Made by a program: the position numbers and the translations under genes
Origin: Staphylococcus lloydii
GTDB taxonomy: Bacteria > Bacillota > Bacilli > Staphylococcales > Staphylococcaceae
DNA: 64,000 bases
Assembly: GCF_015775975.1 (NCBI RefSeq)
Contig: NZ_CP064056.1
Coordinates: 1,054,001 to 1,118,000, forward strand
Reading direction: 5' to 3'
In this document: positions 18,147-27,832 of the stretch, piece by piece
Layout of the letters: each line of letters opens with the position of its first letter
How positions within the stretch are numbered: the stretch's first letter is position 1
Notes under the pieces: generated by a model
What the model was told of the DNA's origin: nothing
Databases searched by the model: none
Seen by the model: the letters and a program-made list of their open reading frames with translations, nothing else

Positions 18147-18235
18147 TATAATCATTGTAGGTGTTATGACACCATTTATCTCCATTAGTAACATATAGGG
18201 TTAAGGGACAATCGCAATAGCGATTGTCTTTTTTT
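18147..18235 (+). ncRNA. candidate small RNA A upstream of the capsule operon
   Basis: The TATAAT at 18147-18152, with TTAACA 19 bases before it, is followed by a 5' hairpin GGTGTTATGACACC (18160-18173), a pyrimidine-rich stretch ATTTATCTCC and a strong terminator GACAATCGC-AATA-GCGATTGTC with seven Ts. The predicted transcript is about 77 bases and has no reading frame with a ribosome-binding site. It closely resembles the unit at 33065-33173. I cannot assign it to a named RNA. Confidence 0.65.
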
Positions 18236-18326
18236 ATTTAAATATATAACAACAACCTTTTTTCTCGAGTAATAAAACTTCCTACTTTAATACTTCACAA
18301 ATATTATCATGATTATTAAAAAATCG

Positions 18327-18378
18327 CGCACATTTTTAAAATGACTACAAATATTAAACGATGCCATTGCGCGAGACT
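18327..18378. other. hairpin of unknown role in the capsule upstream region
   Basis: TCGCGCA and TGCGCGA pair across about 38 bases, and the right arm is followed by a T-rich tract (CTTCTTTTTAC). The gap from 18010 to 18649 otherwise holds small RNA A and the capsule leader. Confidence 0.35.
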
Positions 18379-18444
18379 TCTTTTTACTTTTTATTAACTT
18401 AATTTTACTTTGCTTTGCAAAAATCAATATCACAGTTTAAATGG

Positions 18445-18532
18445 TGCTATAATGCCAATGTATATAAACATAAAAATATATTATGTTTATATTTACTATT
18501 TAATTTCTTATTAATTAAAATAGAAATTAAAT
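18445..18532 (+). promoter_or_regulatory. capsule operon promoter with two inverted repeats in the leader
   Basis: An extended -10 box TGCTATAAT lies at 18445-18453, without a good -35. An 11-bp inverted repeat TATAAACATAA / TTATGTTTATA (18463-18473 and 18481-18491) follows across the expected start of transcription. A second 11-bp inverted repeat ATTTAATTTCT / AGAAATTAAAT lies at 18498-18508 and 18522-18532. The first has the spacing of an operator and the second could fold in the RNA. The S. aureus cap promoter also has an inverted repeat, but this one is not claimed to be the same. Confidence 0.5.
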
Positions 18533-18586
18533 AAGCCTGTTTGATTTTCTCGAGAATGAAAATAGAAAGAGAGTTAGGAGCGTGAC

Positions 18587-18628
18587 ATGTTTGGAGACAT
18601 AAAATTAGAAATCAAATATGACCATTAA
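18587..18628 (+). CDS. possible 13-residue leader peptide before capA
   Basis: ATG at 18587 lies 6 bases after TTAGGAG and opens MFGDIKLEIKYDH before TAA, 21 bases before capA. The ribosome-binding site is convincing but so short a frame could be chance. It may set up translation of the capsule operon or be a regulatory upstream frame. Confidence 0.35.
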   Translation: MFGDIKLEIKYDH

Positions 18629-18649
18629 ATAGTAGTTATAGGAGGCAAT

Positions 18650-19324
18650 ATGAATAGTAATTTAAATTTATTAGAAATTAAGAAAATAGTGAGAAAGAAC
18701 ATCGTTTTGTTCATAACTATGCCACTGATTTTCTTAATTATTAGTATTGTAATAACAAATTACTTTATTGATGATAAATATGTAGCGAAAACACAAATAT
18801 TAGTATATGAAAAAAAGACACAGCCTCTAAACTTTAATAATAAAGTACAAGAAATTCAATCAAATTTACAACTCGTAAATACGTATTCAGAAATTATTAA
18901 AAGTCCTAGAATTTTAGAAAAAGTTGCGAAAGAGAGCAACGTAAAATATGAGGCAGATGCATTAGCAAAAATGTTAACTGTAACTAATCAGACGGACACT
19001 CAAATTTTAAATATTGCGATTCAAAGTAAGGATGCTAAAGAAGCGGAACGTATTGCAAATAATGTAGCTAAAACTTTCCAAAAAGAAATACCGAAGATTA
19101 TGGATGTAAATAATGTATCTATATTATCAAATGCAAATAATACTGCAGTACAAGTATCACCAAAAATATTGATCAATGCAGCTATTGGTTTTACAAGTGG
19201 TTTAGTGTTAGCGATTATTATAATGATATTTAGACATTTAACAGATAAGCGTATTAAAAATGAAACAGATGTAAAAGAAAACTTAGATATTCCTGTACTT
19301 GGATTAATTCAAAAATATGAATGA
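18650..19324 (+). CDS. capA: capsule chain-length regulator / tyrosine-kinase activator CapA
   Basis: 224 residues with the Wzz-type layout: a cytoplasmic N-terminus, a first membrane helix at about 19-40, an extracellular region, and a second helix at about 175-197 followed by a cytoplasmic tail. CapA is the membrane adaptor that activates the CapB kinase and controls polymer length. A strong site (ATAGGAGG) precedes the ATG. First gene of an eleven-gene co-directional operon in which neighbours overlap or lie a few bases apart. Confidence 0.9.
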   Translation: MNSNLNLLEIKKIVRKNIVLFITMPLIFLIISIVITNYFIDDKYVAKTQILVYEKKTQPLNFNNKVQEIQSNLQLVNTYSEIIKSPRILEKVAKESNVKYEADALAKMLTVTNQTDTQILNIAIQSKDAKEAERIANNVAKTFQKEIPKIMDVNNVSILSNANNTAVQVSPKILINAAIGFTSGLVLAIIIMIFRHLTDKRIKNETDVKENLDIPVLGLIQKYE

Positions 19325-19337
19325 GAAGAGGGCAAAA

Positions 19338-20024
19338 ATGTTTAAAAGAAATGCAACGAATACAGCAAAATTATTTGTACATCATAATCCTAAATCGGTG
19401 ATAAGTGAAAAGTTTAAAACGATTCGATCTAACATTATGTTTTCGAATGCTACAAAATGTATTTTAATTACGTCTGAAAAACCTTTATCTGGAAAAACGA
19501 CAATTTCTTCAAATATTGGAGTTACCTACGCGCAAGCAGGTTATAAAACGTTAATTATAGATGGTGATATGCGCAAACCGTCACAACATTATGTTTTTAA
19601 TTTATCGAATTCTGAAGGGTTGTCGAATTTAATTATTAATAAAGCAAACTACGAAGATGCTATTAAATCTACTGAAATAGAAAATTTATATGTCTTAACG
19701 TCTGGCATCGTACCTCCGAATCCGTCTGAATTAATAGGATCAAAGAGATTTGTTGAAATTTTTAAAAAGCTAGAAGAAATTTATGATTTTATAATTATTG
19801 ATACGCCACCCATCAATGCTGTTACTGATGCTCAATTATTTGCACAAGTAGCAAAGCATAGCATTTTAGTTATAGATGTCCAAAGAAATGATAGAGATGA
19901 AGTAAAAAAAGCTAAGGATTTATTAGATGCTGCAGGAGCAAAAATTATAGGTGCCATACTTAATAAAGTACCATTAGATAATACTTTAAACTATTACTAT
20001 TATTATGGAAACGATGAAAAATGA
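19338..20024 (+). CDS. capB: capsule bacterial tyrosine kinase CapB
   Basis: About 228 residues from the ATG at 19338, which has AGAAGAGGG upstream; an in-frame ATG at 19317 lacks a site. It has the Walker A variant SEKPLSGKTTISSN (about 44-57), Walker A' LIIDGDMRKP and Walker B FIIIDTPPINA. The C-terminus carries the tyrosine cluster NYYYYYG that BY-kinases autophosphorylate. It needs CapA for activity and is opposed by the phosphatase downstream. It overlaps capC by four bases. Confidence 0.92.
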   Translation: MFKRNATNTAKLFVHHNPKSVISEKFKTIRSNIMFSNATKCILITSEKPLSGKTTISSNIGVTYAQAGYKTLIIDGDMRKPSQHYVFNLSNSEGLSNLIINKANYEDAIKSTEIENLYVLTSGIVPPNPSELIGSKRFVEIFKKLEEIYDFIIIDTPPINAVTDAQLFAQVAKHSILVIDVQRNDRDEVKKAKDLLDAAGAKIIGAILNKVPLDNTLNYYYYYGNDEK

Positions 20025-20770
20025 TAGATATACATAACCATATTTTGCCTGGTATAGATGATGGTCCGAAAGATATAGCACAGACTATTGATTTGTTACA
20101 ACAAGCTAAGTTACAAGGTATAACAGGTATTATAGCTACGCCACATCATTTAAGTCCAAGATTCACGAATAATATTCAAAATGTAAAGGCGTTAATTAAT
20201 GAAATCATGCAAATTCCAGCGATTAGAAATATAGGTATAACTATTTATCATGGCCAAGAAGTGAGGTTAACTGATCAAATTGTAGATGAAATTGCACAAG
20301 GGAATATTACTGGGTTAAATGACTCTAAATATATATTGATTGAGTTCCCATCAAATGAAGTGCCACTTTATACAAAGCAATTGTTTTATGATTTACAAAT
20401 TATGGGTTTTATTCCAATTATTGCACATCCTGAAAGAAATAAAATATTAGCAAATGATTTAAGTGTACTATTTGACTTAATTAATATGGGAGCCTTGAGT
20501 CAATTGACCGCTAGTTCGCTTTTAGGAAATTTAGGAAAGAAAATTCAAAAAATCTCACTCAAAATGATTGATTATGAATTAACACACTTCGTAGCGTCTG
20601 ATGCGCATCATAGCGTATCAAGACCTTTTGAAATAGCAAAATTATTTAAAAATAGGAAATTAAAAAAGTTAAATACCAAAATTGAAACGATGTTTAACCA
20701 CTCGCAATTAATAATCAGAAATTCAACTATAGATAAGCAGCAACCTATTAATTTTACCAACAAGAGATAA
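20021..20770 (+). CDS. capC: capsule tyrosine-protein phosphatase CapC (PHP family)
   Basis: 249 residues. It has the metal-binding motifs of CpsB/CapC manganese-dependent phosphatases: DIHNHILPGIDDGPKD at the N-terminus, ATPHH, HGQEVR, IAHPERN and ASDAHH. It dephosphorylates the CapB tyrosine cluster and so tunes polymer assembly. Start and stop codons overlap capB (ATGA). Confidence 0.92.
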   Translation: MIDIHNHILPGIDDGPKDIAQTIDLLQQAKLQGITGIIATPHHLSPRFTNNIQNVKALINEIMQIPAIRNIGITIYHGQEVRLTDQIVDEIAQGNITGLNDSKYILIEFPSNEVPLYTKQLFYDLQIMGFIPIIAHPERNKILANDLSVLFDLINMGALSQLTASSLLGNLGKKIQKISLKMIDYELTHFVASDAHHSVSRPFEIAKLFKNRKLKKLNTKIETMFNHSQLIIRNSTIDKQQPINFTNKR

Positions 20771-20796
20771 ATTAACACAAAGTAGAGGTGAATAGA

Positions 20797-22599
20797 ATGA
20801 CACATTTCAATACTAGACAACGCTTATTCATTCTTACTGCAATAGATTCTCTCATCGTTTCATTCTCAATATTTTTAGGGTATTTTATTTTAAAACCATT
20901 TTATGAATTTTATCCCATTAAATTATTAATATTAAGCTCTATTATTTTGCTTATTTCCCATTTTGGGACGGCATATTTTTTCGGATTATATCATAGAGCT
21001 TGGGAGTACGCGAGCATAAGTGAACTAATGATTATAGTGAGATCTATTTCAACATCAATATTAATTACTGCAACGATTGTGTCTTTAATTTCGTGGACGC
21101 ATCTATTTATTAGATTGTACTTTATTACTTGGATGCTGCATTTAATTTTTATTGGCGGTTCTCGTATGTTTTGGAGAATTTATAGAAGAAAAGTAATTGG
21201 GCAACCATTAAAGAAAAAACCTACATTGATAGTTGGCGCAGGGCAAAGCGCTTCATTATTATTAAGACAAATGAACAATATGGCTATGGAACCGTTGCTG
21301 GCCGTAGATGATAATCCGAATAAACAAAAGATGGTAATCATAGACGATGTGAAGGTACAAGGCACGATTGAACAAATTCCTGAGTTAATTGAAAAATATA
21401 AAATTCAAAAGTTAGTTGTTGCTATACCTTCGTTGGAACAATCTAAATTAGCTAGTATTAATGAAATGTGTAATGAAGCAGGCGTAGACCTTTTTAAAAT
21501 GCCTAACATTAATGACGTATTGTCAGGTGAACTTGAAGTAAATCAACTGAAGAAAATAGACGTTGAAGATTTATTAGGTAGAGAGCCTGTAGAATTGGAT
21601 ATGGCTCAAATAGCAAAAGGGATAACGAATCAAACTGTCTTAGTGACAGGCGCAGGTGGTTCAATAGGATCAGAAATATGTCGCCAAATATGCAATTTTC
21701 GACCTCAAAAAGTTATTTTACTAGGTCATGGAGAAAATAGCATTTATTTAATTAATCAGGAGTTAATTAATAAATACGCACAAACGATAGAAATCATACC
21801 TGTTATAGCTGATATACAGAATAAAATGCAAATAGCTTCTATCATTAACCAATATAAACCACATGCTATTTATCATGCAGCAGCACATAAACACGTGCCA
21901 TTAATGGAAGTCAATGCAGATGCAGCTTTTAAAAACAACGTAATTGGAACTAAGAATATTGCTGAAGTAGCAAAAGCAGAAGATGTTAAAAAGTTTGTAA
22001 TGATTTCGACAGATAAAGCTGTAAATCCAACTAATGTCATGGGTTCAAGTAAACGTATAGCTGAAATGATAGTGCAAAGTCTTAACGATAACAACAGTAA
22101 CACGCAATTTGTTGCTGTGAGATTTGGAAACGTACTTGGATCAAGAGGATCGGTCATTCCATTATTTAAAAAGCAAATAGAACAAGGTGGACCGGTAACG
22201 GTGACTCATCCTGATATGACGCGCTACTTTATGACGATACCAGAAGCGGCTCGATTAGTGTTGCAAGCTGGAGCTCTGGCTAAAGGGGGAGAAATATTTG
22301 TATTAGATATGGGTGAACCTGTAAAAATAGTCGATTTAGCCAAGAATTTAATTAAATTAAGCGGTAAAAATAGTAATGATATTCGCATTGAATACTCTGG
22401 TATTCGTCCAGGCGAAAAATTATTTGAAGAATTATTAAAAGAAGATGAAATCCATCCACAACAAATATACGACAAAATATATATTGGAAAATCGAAGGTA
22501 TATGAATCTTCTAAACTTTATCAGTGTATAACTCAAATTGGCTTAGGTGAAATAGATATTATTGATTTCGCTAGAAGAAGTGAAAAATATCTTGAATAA
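20797..22599 (+). CDS. capD: membrane-bound UDP-GlcNAc 4,6-dehydratase CapD (PglF/WbpM class)
   Basis: 600 residues. Four N-terminal membrane helices (about 1-130) are followed by a first Rossmann domain with TLIVGAGQSASLLLRQM and a second, catalytic SDR domain with VLVTGAGGSIGSEICRQI (about 280). The usual SDR Y-x3-K is replaced by M-G-S-S-K (about 413-417), as in the large 4,6-dehydratases that use an SMK triad. It converts UDP-GlcNAc to a 4-keto-6-deoxy intermediate. With the aminotransferase and acetyltransferase at the operon end this points to bacillosamine. The ATG at 20797 has AGAGGTG upstream. Confidence 0.9.
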   Translation: MTHFNTRQRLFILTAIDSLIVSFSIFLGYFILKPFYEFYPIKLLILSSIILLISHFGTAYFFGLYHRAWEYASISELMIIVRSISTSILITATIVSLISWTHLFIRLYFITWMLHLIFIGGSRMFWRIYRRKVIGQPLKKKPTLIVGAGQSASLLLRQMNNMAMEPLLAVDDNPNKQKMVIIDDVKVQGTIEQIPELIEKYKIQKLVVAIPSLEQSKLASINEMCNEAGVDLFKMPNINDVLSGELEVNQLKKIDVEDLLGREPVELDMAQIAKGITNQTVLVTGAGGSIGSEICRQICNFRPQKVILLGHGENSIYLINQELINKYAQTIEIIPVIADIQNKMQIASIINQYKPHAIYHAAAHKHVPLMEVNADAAFKNNVIGTKNIAEVAKAEDVKKFVMISTDKAVNPTNVMGSSKRIAEMIVQSLNDNNSNTQFVAVRFGNVLGSRGSVIPLFKKQIEQGGPVTVTHPDMTRYFMTIPEAARLVLQAGALAKGGEIFVLDMGEPVKIVDLAKNLIKLSGKNSNDIRIEYSGIRPGEKLFEELLKEDEIHPQQIYDKIYIGKSKVYESSKLYQCITQIGLGEIDIIDFARRSEKYLE

Positions 22600-23785
22600 A
22601 AATTTTTTGGTCTATTTAGTCGGAAATATAGCCTATGGAATTATGCAGTGGTCAGTTATAGTTCTAATCATAAAATTAGGTACAAAAGTTGAACTTGGGG
22701 CGTATACATATGGCCTAGCCGTAATTGCACCAATCTTATTACTCATGTCATTTGGTTATAACACGTTAATAGTGACAAAGCCAGAATTATATAAGTCGAT
22801 GCTATATTTTACAAGATGGCTCAATATGATCATTGCATTAATAATTTATAGTTTATTCATTTATTTCTTTTCAACGATAGAAACTCATTTGTATAAGCTA
22901 ATGATTGTGATTGCACTAAGTAAGCTTGCCGATAGTCTAATAGAGATAGATTATAGCTATTATATAAAGGCAAATCAGCATTGGAAAGTTGGTCTTTATA
23001 AAATTATATTTTCTATCTTCCAATTTAGTTTAATAGTCATAGGATATTATGTTTTCACTAATTTATTTCTTGCACTATTAATTTATAGTCTTAGCGTCAT
23101 TATTTTTGCAACTTACAAAAATAGAAGATACTTAACAATAAAACACTTAAATTGGCAACAATTATACGTACTAATAAAAATTGGTATGCCATTATCGATA
23201 GCATTATTTTTATCATCTTTAAATACAAATATACCTAAATACATATTGGAAAATAATAATTCATTAATCGATGTAGGTATCTTTAGTAGTTTAATTATTA
23301 TTTATTCTGCAGGTAACATTTTTTATTATTCACTATATAACTTTTTATTGCCACGTGTTGTTAATCAAAAGCACAATAAACGGTTTTTACAACGTTTACT
23401 TTTCACAATATTAGGGGGCAATGTCGTAGTAGTATTGTCATTACTTATTTTATTACCCTTTAATGTAGATCACCTTATACAGACACTTTTCAATAAACAC
23501 TATGTAAGTTTTAAAAATGAATTTCTGCTTATTATATATAGCAGTTTTGCTGTTTATAGCAGTATCTTACTGGATTTATTTATAAATACATTTCAAAAAT
23601 ATGTGTATAACACAGTTACACAAATTATCAGTGTCTTAGTAGTGCTTATTGGTAGCGTAAGTCTTATACCGATTTATTCAGTATTTGGTGCAACGCTTGT
23701 ATTCGTACTATTTGCCATTACAGTTTTTAGTTTGAAGCTGCTTTTATCAATATACATTATTAGAGGAGTTAGCCATGGGGATTAA
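22580..23785 (+). CDS. polysaccharide flippase (Wzx-like)
   Basis: About 401 residues with some twelve predicted membrane helices and basic loops, the layout of MATE/PST-type flippases that turn lipid-linked repeat units to the outer face. The first segment is FLVYLVGNIAYGIMQWSVIV. The start is uncertain: GTG at 22580 with AGAAGAA upstream is preferred over TTG at 22562; both lie inside the end of capD, so translation is probably coupled. Role inferred from topology and operon position. Confidence 0.8.
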   Translation: MKNILNKNFLVYLVGNIAYGIMQWSVIVLIIKLGTKVELGAYTYGLAVIAPILLLMSFGYNTLIVTKPELYKSMLYFTRWLNMIIALIIYSLFIYFFSTIETHLYKLMIVIALSKLADSLIEIDYSYYIKANQHWKVGLYKIIFSIFQFSLIVIGYYVFTNLFLALLIYSLSVIIFATYKNRRYLTIKHLNWQQLYVLIKIGMPLSIALFLSSLNTNIPKYILENNNSLIDVGIFSSLIIIYSAGNIFYYSLYNFLLPRVVNQKHNKRFLQRLLFTILGGNVVVVLSLLILLPFNVDHLIQTLFNKHYVSFKNEFLLIIYSSFAVYSSILLDLFINTFQKYVYNTVTQIISVLVVLIGSVSLIPIYSVFGATLVFVLFAITVFSLKLLLSIYIIRGVSHGD

Positions 23786-24977
23786 ATCAATCATTTTCAC
23801 TTTAATATTGCTTGCTTTACTTATAGTTTCTCTATGGCAGGGTTATAGTAATTTTTTTATTCTCATTTTTGTCAATTTAGTAGTTTTATCTTATATGTTA
23901 ATAAAAAAGTACGATGTGAAGTTAATCATACTTGTATGTATGCAGTGGATATTATATGTAGTCTTTTTAATTATTCATCAATATGTACATGTATTACCAG
24001 GATCTGGTAATGATGACTTACGCTTTGAAAAACTAGCAAGCAATTATTATTATCATTATCTTTTTTCAACTAATGTGGATTTATTCCAAAACTCTAGAGC
24101 ATATTCTCAATTTTTAGCGATGCTATATTTTTTAGGTCGCCCACACGTTTTGATTCCAGGCTTAGTAAATATTACAGTTCATACGATAACGGTAATATTA
24201 TTTTATAAAATATGTATGCATGTCTTAAACAACTCTCGCGTATCGATTATAACTGTCACGTTATATACGTTATACCCGATTTATATTTTCACAACTGTTA
24301 TTACGCTAAGAGAAATGTTTATCATTATGTTCATTATGTTATTTCTTTATGCATTGCTGAAGTTACATTTAACGAAAAACATTATGTATTTTTTCATTTG
24401 CCTAAGTGCTTTGATAGTTGGTTCGGTCTTTCATATCGGCCTATTAGGGTTGTTTATAGTGTTGGCATGCTATTTTATTATGGCTTCAAACTTACAACTG
24501 CCATTTAGAGTTATGCTTTCAATATTATTTATCTCTAGTTTTATTATATTTATTGCCAATACTAATGATGCTAAAGTGCAAAATACTATTAATACTGAAG
24601 ATCATACTAAAGCTTTAGATTTGAATTCTAGGGCAGATTATTTGTCCGTAAATGAGTCTAATGGTTTGCAGACTAAGTTAAAACAAATAACTTTCTTTTT
24701 GTTAAAACCATTTCCATGGGAAGTTAGAACGTTTGCTGACGTCATAGGATTGTTTGATATTTGCGTCATTTTGTTAGCTACATTTCTAGCATTACGTTTA
24801 TATAAAAAAACTAAAAATAAACGTATTCTAATTGTCTTAATCACCGTATACGGTATGTTTTTTACTTTCGCAATTGGGACTTACAAATACGGAACTGCTT
24901 TAAGACATAGGGATAAGGTAGCAATGGTACTCACGATGTTTATAAACTACTATATATTTTACAAAAGAAGGAGGTAA
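23775..24977 (+). CDS. capsule polysaccharide polymerase (Wzy-like)
   Basis: 400 residues, strongly hydrophobic with about ten or more membrane segments and a soluble stretch after the third (PGSGNDDLRFEKLASNYYYH, about 75-95) as expected of Wzy/EpsG-type polymerases. It would join flipped repeat units outside the membrane. It starts at an ATG with GAGGAG upstream and overlaps the flippase by 11 bases. Sequence signatures of polymerases are weak, so the call leans on topology and context. Confidence 0.75.
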   Translation: MGIKSIIFTLILLALLIVSLWQGYSNFFILIFVNLVVLSYMLIKKYDVKLIILVCMQWILYVVFLIIHQYVHVLPGSGNDDLRFEKLASNYYYHYLFSTNVDLFQNSRAYSQFLAMLYFLGRPHVLIPGLVNITVHTITVILFYKICMHVLNNSRVSIITVTLYTLYPIYIFTTVITLREMFIIMFIMLFLYALLKLHLTKNIMYFFICLSALIVGSVFHIGLLGLFIVLACYFIMASNLQLPFRVMLSILFISSFIIFIANTNDAKVQNTINTEDHTKALDLNSRADYLSVNESNGLQTKLKQITFFLLKPFPWEVRTFADVIGLFDICVILLATFLALRLYKKTKNKRILIVLITVYGMFFTFAIGTYKYGTALRHRDKVAMVLTMFINYYIFYKRRR

Positions 24978-24982
24978 GACAT

Positions 24983-25534
24983 GTGATTTATAAATTACTC
25001 AAGTATTTAAGTAAATTGCTCAAATTATTACCTCTTAAATTGCGCTATTTATTATATGAATTAAATACAACAACAAATTTAAAAATACAAATTGCGCTTA
25101 GATATTGTATTGTGGCGAGCATATGCGAACGGACAGGTAACAATATTTATATTGGTAAACACGTTTCTTTGAAAAATATACATCATGTTGAAATCGGCAA
25201 CAACGTGAATATACATGATATGTGCTACATCGATGGCTATGGCGGTATAAAAATAGGAAACGATGTTTCAATAGCACATGCTACTTCAATATTAAGTTCG
25301 TCACATACGTGGCAAGATAGCGCTTTACCTATTAAATATAATGACGTTATTAAGGGACCTGTAATTATCGGTAATGATGTATGGATAGGGTGTGGAGCTA
25401 GGATTTTAAGCAATGTAACAATCGAAGATAGGACGGTTGTTGCAGCTGGAACGGTCGCTAATAAAAACTTAATAACAAATCATTTAGGTGCTGGCGTACC
25501 AATGCAAATTAAAAAGAAATTGGAGGAAAGCTAA
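24983..25534 (+). CDS. left-handed beta-helix O-acetyltransferase
   Basis: 183 residues. Hexapeptide repeats run from about residue 50: [40 protein letters not shown] and the closing [20 protein letters not shown], typical of CapG/maltose-type O-acetyltransferases. It probably decorates the capsule with acetyl groups. GTG start directly behind AAGGAGG, six bases after the polymerase gene. Confidence 0.82.
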   Translation: MIYKLLKYLSKLLKLLPLKLRYLLYELNTTTNLKIQIALRYCIVASICERTGNNIYIGKHVSLKNIHHVEIGNNVNIHDMCYIDGYGGIKIGNDVSIAHATSILSSSHTWQDSALPIKYNDVIKGPVIIGNDVWIGCGARILSNVTIEDRTVVAAGTVANKNLITNHLGAGVPMQIKKKLEES

Positions 25535-25535
25535 T

Positions 25536-26537
25536 ATGAAAGTTTTGATTACTGGCGTCGCAGGTTTTATTGGTTCACATTTAGCACGCAAACTCATAGA
25601 TAAAAATCTGAACGTCATTGGTATAGATAATTTAAATGATTATTATGACGTCGGCTTAAAAGAACGACGTTTAGAACTGATTGGAACAAATAATTTCAAG
25701 TTTTATCGCCAAGATATAGCTGATTACGAACAATTGGAAGTGATTTTTAAAGAAGAACGACCTTCAGTTGTTATTAATTTAGCTGCGCAAGCTGGTGTGA
25801 GATATAGTTTGTCTAACCCTCATACATACATTGATGCAAACGTTAAAGGTTTTATGAACATATTAGAATGTTGTCGACATTATCAAATTGAACATTTGAT
25901 ATACGCCTCATCAAGTTCAGTTTATGGCGCAAATAAAAAACAACCTTTCAACGTTCATGATAGCGTTGATCATCCACTCAGTATTTATGCCGCGACGAAA
26001 AAAGCGAATGAATTGATGGCCCATACATATAGTTCTCTTTATCATTTGCCGACGACCGGATTAAGATTTTTTACTGTATATGGGCCGTGGGGTCGACCAG
26101 ATATGGCGCTATTTAAATTTACGAAGGCTATTATAAATGAAGAAAAAATTGATGTTTATAATTATGGCAACATGATGCGCGATTTTACTTATGTATCAGA
26201 TATCGTTGAAGCCATTGCTAAACTTGTTCATCAACCTGCAAGTCACAATAGCAATTGGGATGGGGTAGAACCGGACCCTGCAACTTCTTTTGCGCCATAT
26301 AAAATTTATAACATCGGTAATAGTCAACCAGTTAAGTTAATGGACTTTGTTGAAGCCATAGAACGTAAGTTAAATAAACAAGCAATTAAAAATTATATGG
26401 AATTACAACCGGGAGACGTTCCCGAAACATACGCAAATGTAGATGACTTATATCGAGATATTAATTTCAAACCACAAGTCAGTGTTAATGAAGGTGTAGG
26501 GCAATTCATCGATTGGTATGTTGATTACTATAAATAA
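25536..26537 (+). CDS. UDP-hexuronate/UDP-GlcNAc-type 4-epimerase (SDR family)
   Basis: 333 residues. It has the NAD motif [18 protein letters not shown], the triad S-S-S-V-Y and the YAATKK segment (Y-x3-K), then [18 protein letters not shown] and [15 protein letters not shown]. The sequence is of the Cap1J/GlaE type that interconverts UDP-glucuronate and UDP-galacturonate, though related enzymes such as TviC act on N-acetylated sugars. The pairing with the next gene, a UDP-sugar 6-dehydrogenase, indicates that the pair makes an activated (amino)galacturonate. ATG at 25536 with TGGAGG upstream. Confidence 0.85.
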   Translation: MKVLITGVAGFIGSHLARKLIDKNLNVIGIDNLNDYYDVGLKERRLELIGTNNFKFYRQDIADYEQLEVIFKEERPSVVINLAAQAGVRYSLSNPHTYIDANVKGFMNILECCRHYQIEHLIYASSSSVYGANKKQPFNVHDSVDHPLSIYAATKKANELMAHTYSSLYHLPTTGLRFFTVYGPWGRPDMALFKFTKAIINEEKIDVYNYGNMMRDFTYVSDIVEAIAKLVHQPASHNSNWDGVEPDPATSFAPYKIYNIGNSQPVKLMDFVEAIERKLNKQAIKNYMELQPGDVPETYANVDDLYRDINFKPQVSVNEGVGQFIDWYVDYYK

Positions 26538-26555
26538 AGAAAAGGAATGTTGTCA

Positions 26556-27830
26556 GTGAAAAAGAATATTGCAGTAGTGGGTTTAGGTTATGTTGGACTA
26601 CCAGTAGCTGTCGCATTTGGCAAAGAAAATGACGTAATAGGTTTTGATATAAATACACAACGTATTGAAGAATTAAAAAACAATATTGACTGCACGAACG
26701 AAGTAACTACAAAAGATTTAAAAGAAGCAAATATTAAATTTACCAATAACAAGAAGGAATTAACTGAGGCAGATTTTATAATAGTAGCTGTTCCTACGCC
26801 TATAGATGAACATAATCAACCGGACTTAACACCTTTGATTAAAGCAAGTGAAACTGTAGGATCAGCGTTACAGAAAGGAACAATTGTCGTTTTTGAATCT
26901 ACTGTCTATCCTGGTGCAACCGAAGAAGTCTGTGTGCCGATTTTAGAACAAGAATCGAAACTGTTATACGGACAAGACTTTTTTGTTGGATACTCTCCAG
27001 AACGAATTAATCCTGGAGATACAACACATCGATTTACAACTATTACGAAAATTGTTGCCGGACAGAATGAGAAAATCACAGATGAGATGGCCGAGGTATA
27101 TGGTTCTGTAATTGAAGCGGGCGTTTATAAAGCTTCATCTATTAAAGTAGCCGAAGCGGCTAAAGTAATAGAGAATACACAACGCGATGTCAATATTGCC
27201 TTAATGAATGAATTGGCAATTATTTTTAACCAATTAAACATAGATACTTCAGAAGTGTTAAAAGCAGCAGGCACAAAATGGAATTTTTTAAACTTCAAAC
27301 CTGGGCTTGTCGGTGGACATTGTATTGGTGTCGATCCATATTATTTAACTTACAAGGCGGAATCTATCGGCTATCATCCAGAAGTTATTTTGTCTGGTAG
27401 AAGGATAAACGACAATATTGCTAAATTTATCGCTTTAAATATTATTAAGGCATTGATTAAGCAAGGTATAACTATTCATGGTGCCAAAGTAAACGTTTAT
27501 GGGCTTACTTTTAAAGAAAATTGTCCAGATTTAAGAAATACAAAAGTGATTCAAGTGATTCAAGAACTTAAAGAATATGGCCTAGATATATATAGTCATG
27601 ATCCTGTTGCTGATAAGTTAGAAGCTGCAAAAATTTATGGCATTAAATTACAAGATTTTGAAAGTCTGCCACAAGCTGATGTAGCAATTTTTGCGGTAGC
27701 TCATGATTTATACTTACAACAAAAGCAAAGTTATTTAAATCTCATAAAAGATAACGGTGTTATTTGCGATGTTAAAGCTATAATTGCTGACGACGATGTT
27801 AAAGTAACCCAATATTTTTGGAGGTTATAA
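26556..27830 (+). CDS. UDP-N-acetylhexosamine 6-dehydrogenase (TviB/WbpO-like)
   Basis: 424 residues from the GTG at 26556, which has AAAGGA eight bases upstream. The NAD domain opens VVGLGYVGLPVAVAFG. The catalytic cysteine sits in GLVGGHCIGVDPYYL (about 250-264), and the C-terminal domain carries VYGLTFKENCPDLRNTK. The family oxidises C6 of UDP-sugars twice to a uronic acid. The 424-residue, TviB/WbpO-like form acts mostly on UDP-GlcNAc or UDP-GalNAc, so UDP-GlcNAcA or UDP-GalNAcA is the likely product (inference). Confidence 0.85.
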   Translation: MKKNIAVVGLGYVGLPVAVAFGKENDVIGFDINTQRIEELKNNIDCTNEVTTKDLKEANIKFTNNKKELTEADFIIVAVPTPIDEHNQPDLTPLIKASETVGSALQKGTIVVFESTVYPGATEEVCVPILEQESKLLYGQDFFVGYSPERINPGDTTHRFTTITKIVAGQNEKITDEMAEVYGSVIEAGVYKASSIKVAEAAKVIENTQRDVNIALMNELAIIFNQLNIDTSEVLKAAGTKWNFLNFKPGLVGGHCIGVDPYYLTYKAESIGYHPEVILSGRRINDNIAKFIALNIIKALIKQGITIHGAKVNVYGLTFKENCPDLRNTKVIQVIQELKEYGLDIYSHDPVADKLEAAKIYGIKLQDFESLPQADVAIFAVAHDLYLQQKQSYLNLIKDNGVICDVKAIIADDDVKVTQYFWRL

Positions 27831-27832
27831 CT

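Noticed and set aside
24212..24508. 98-codon plus-strand frame inside the capsule polymerase gene
   Set aside because: Out of frame with a gene whose membrane topology is clear; no ribosome-binding site.
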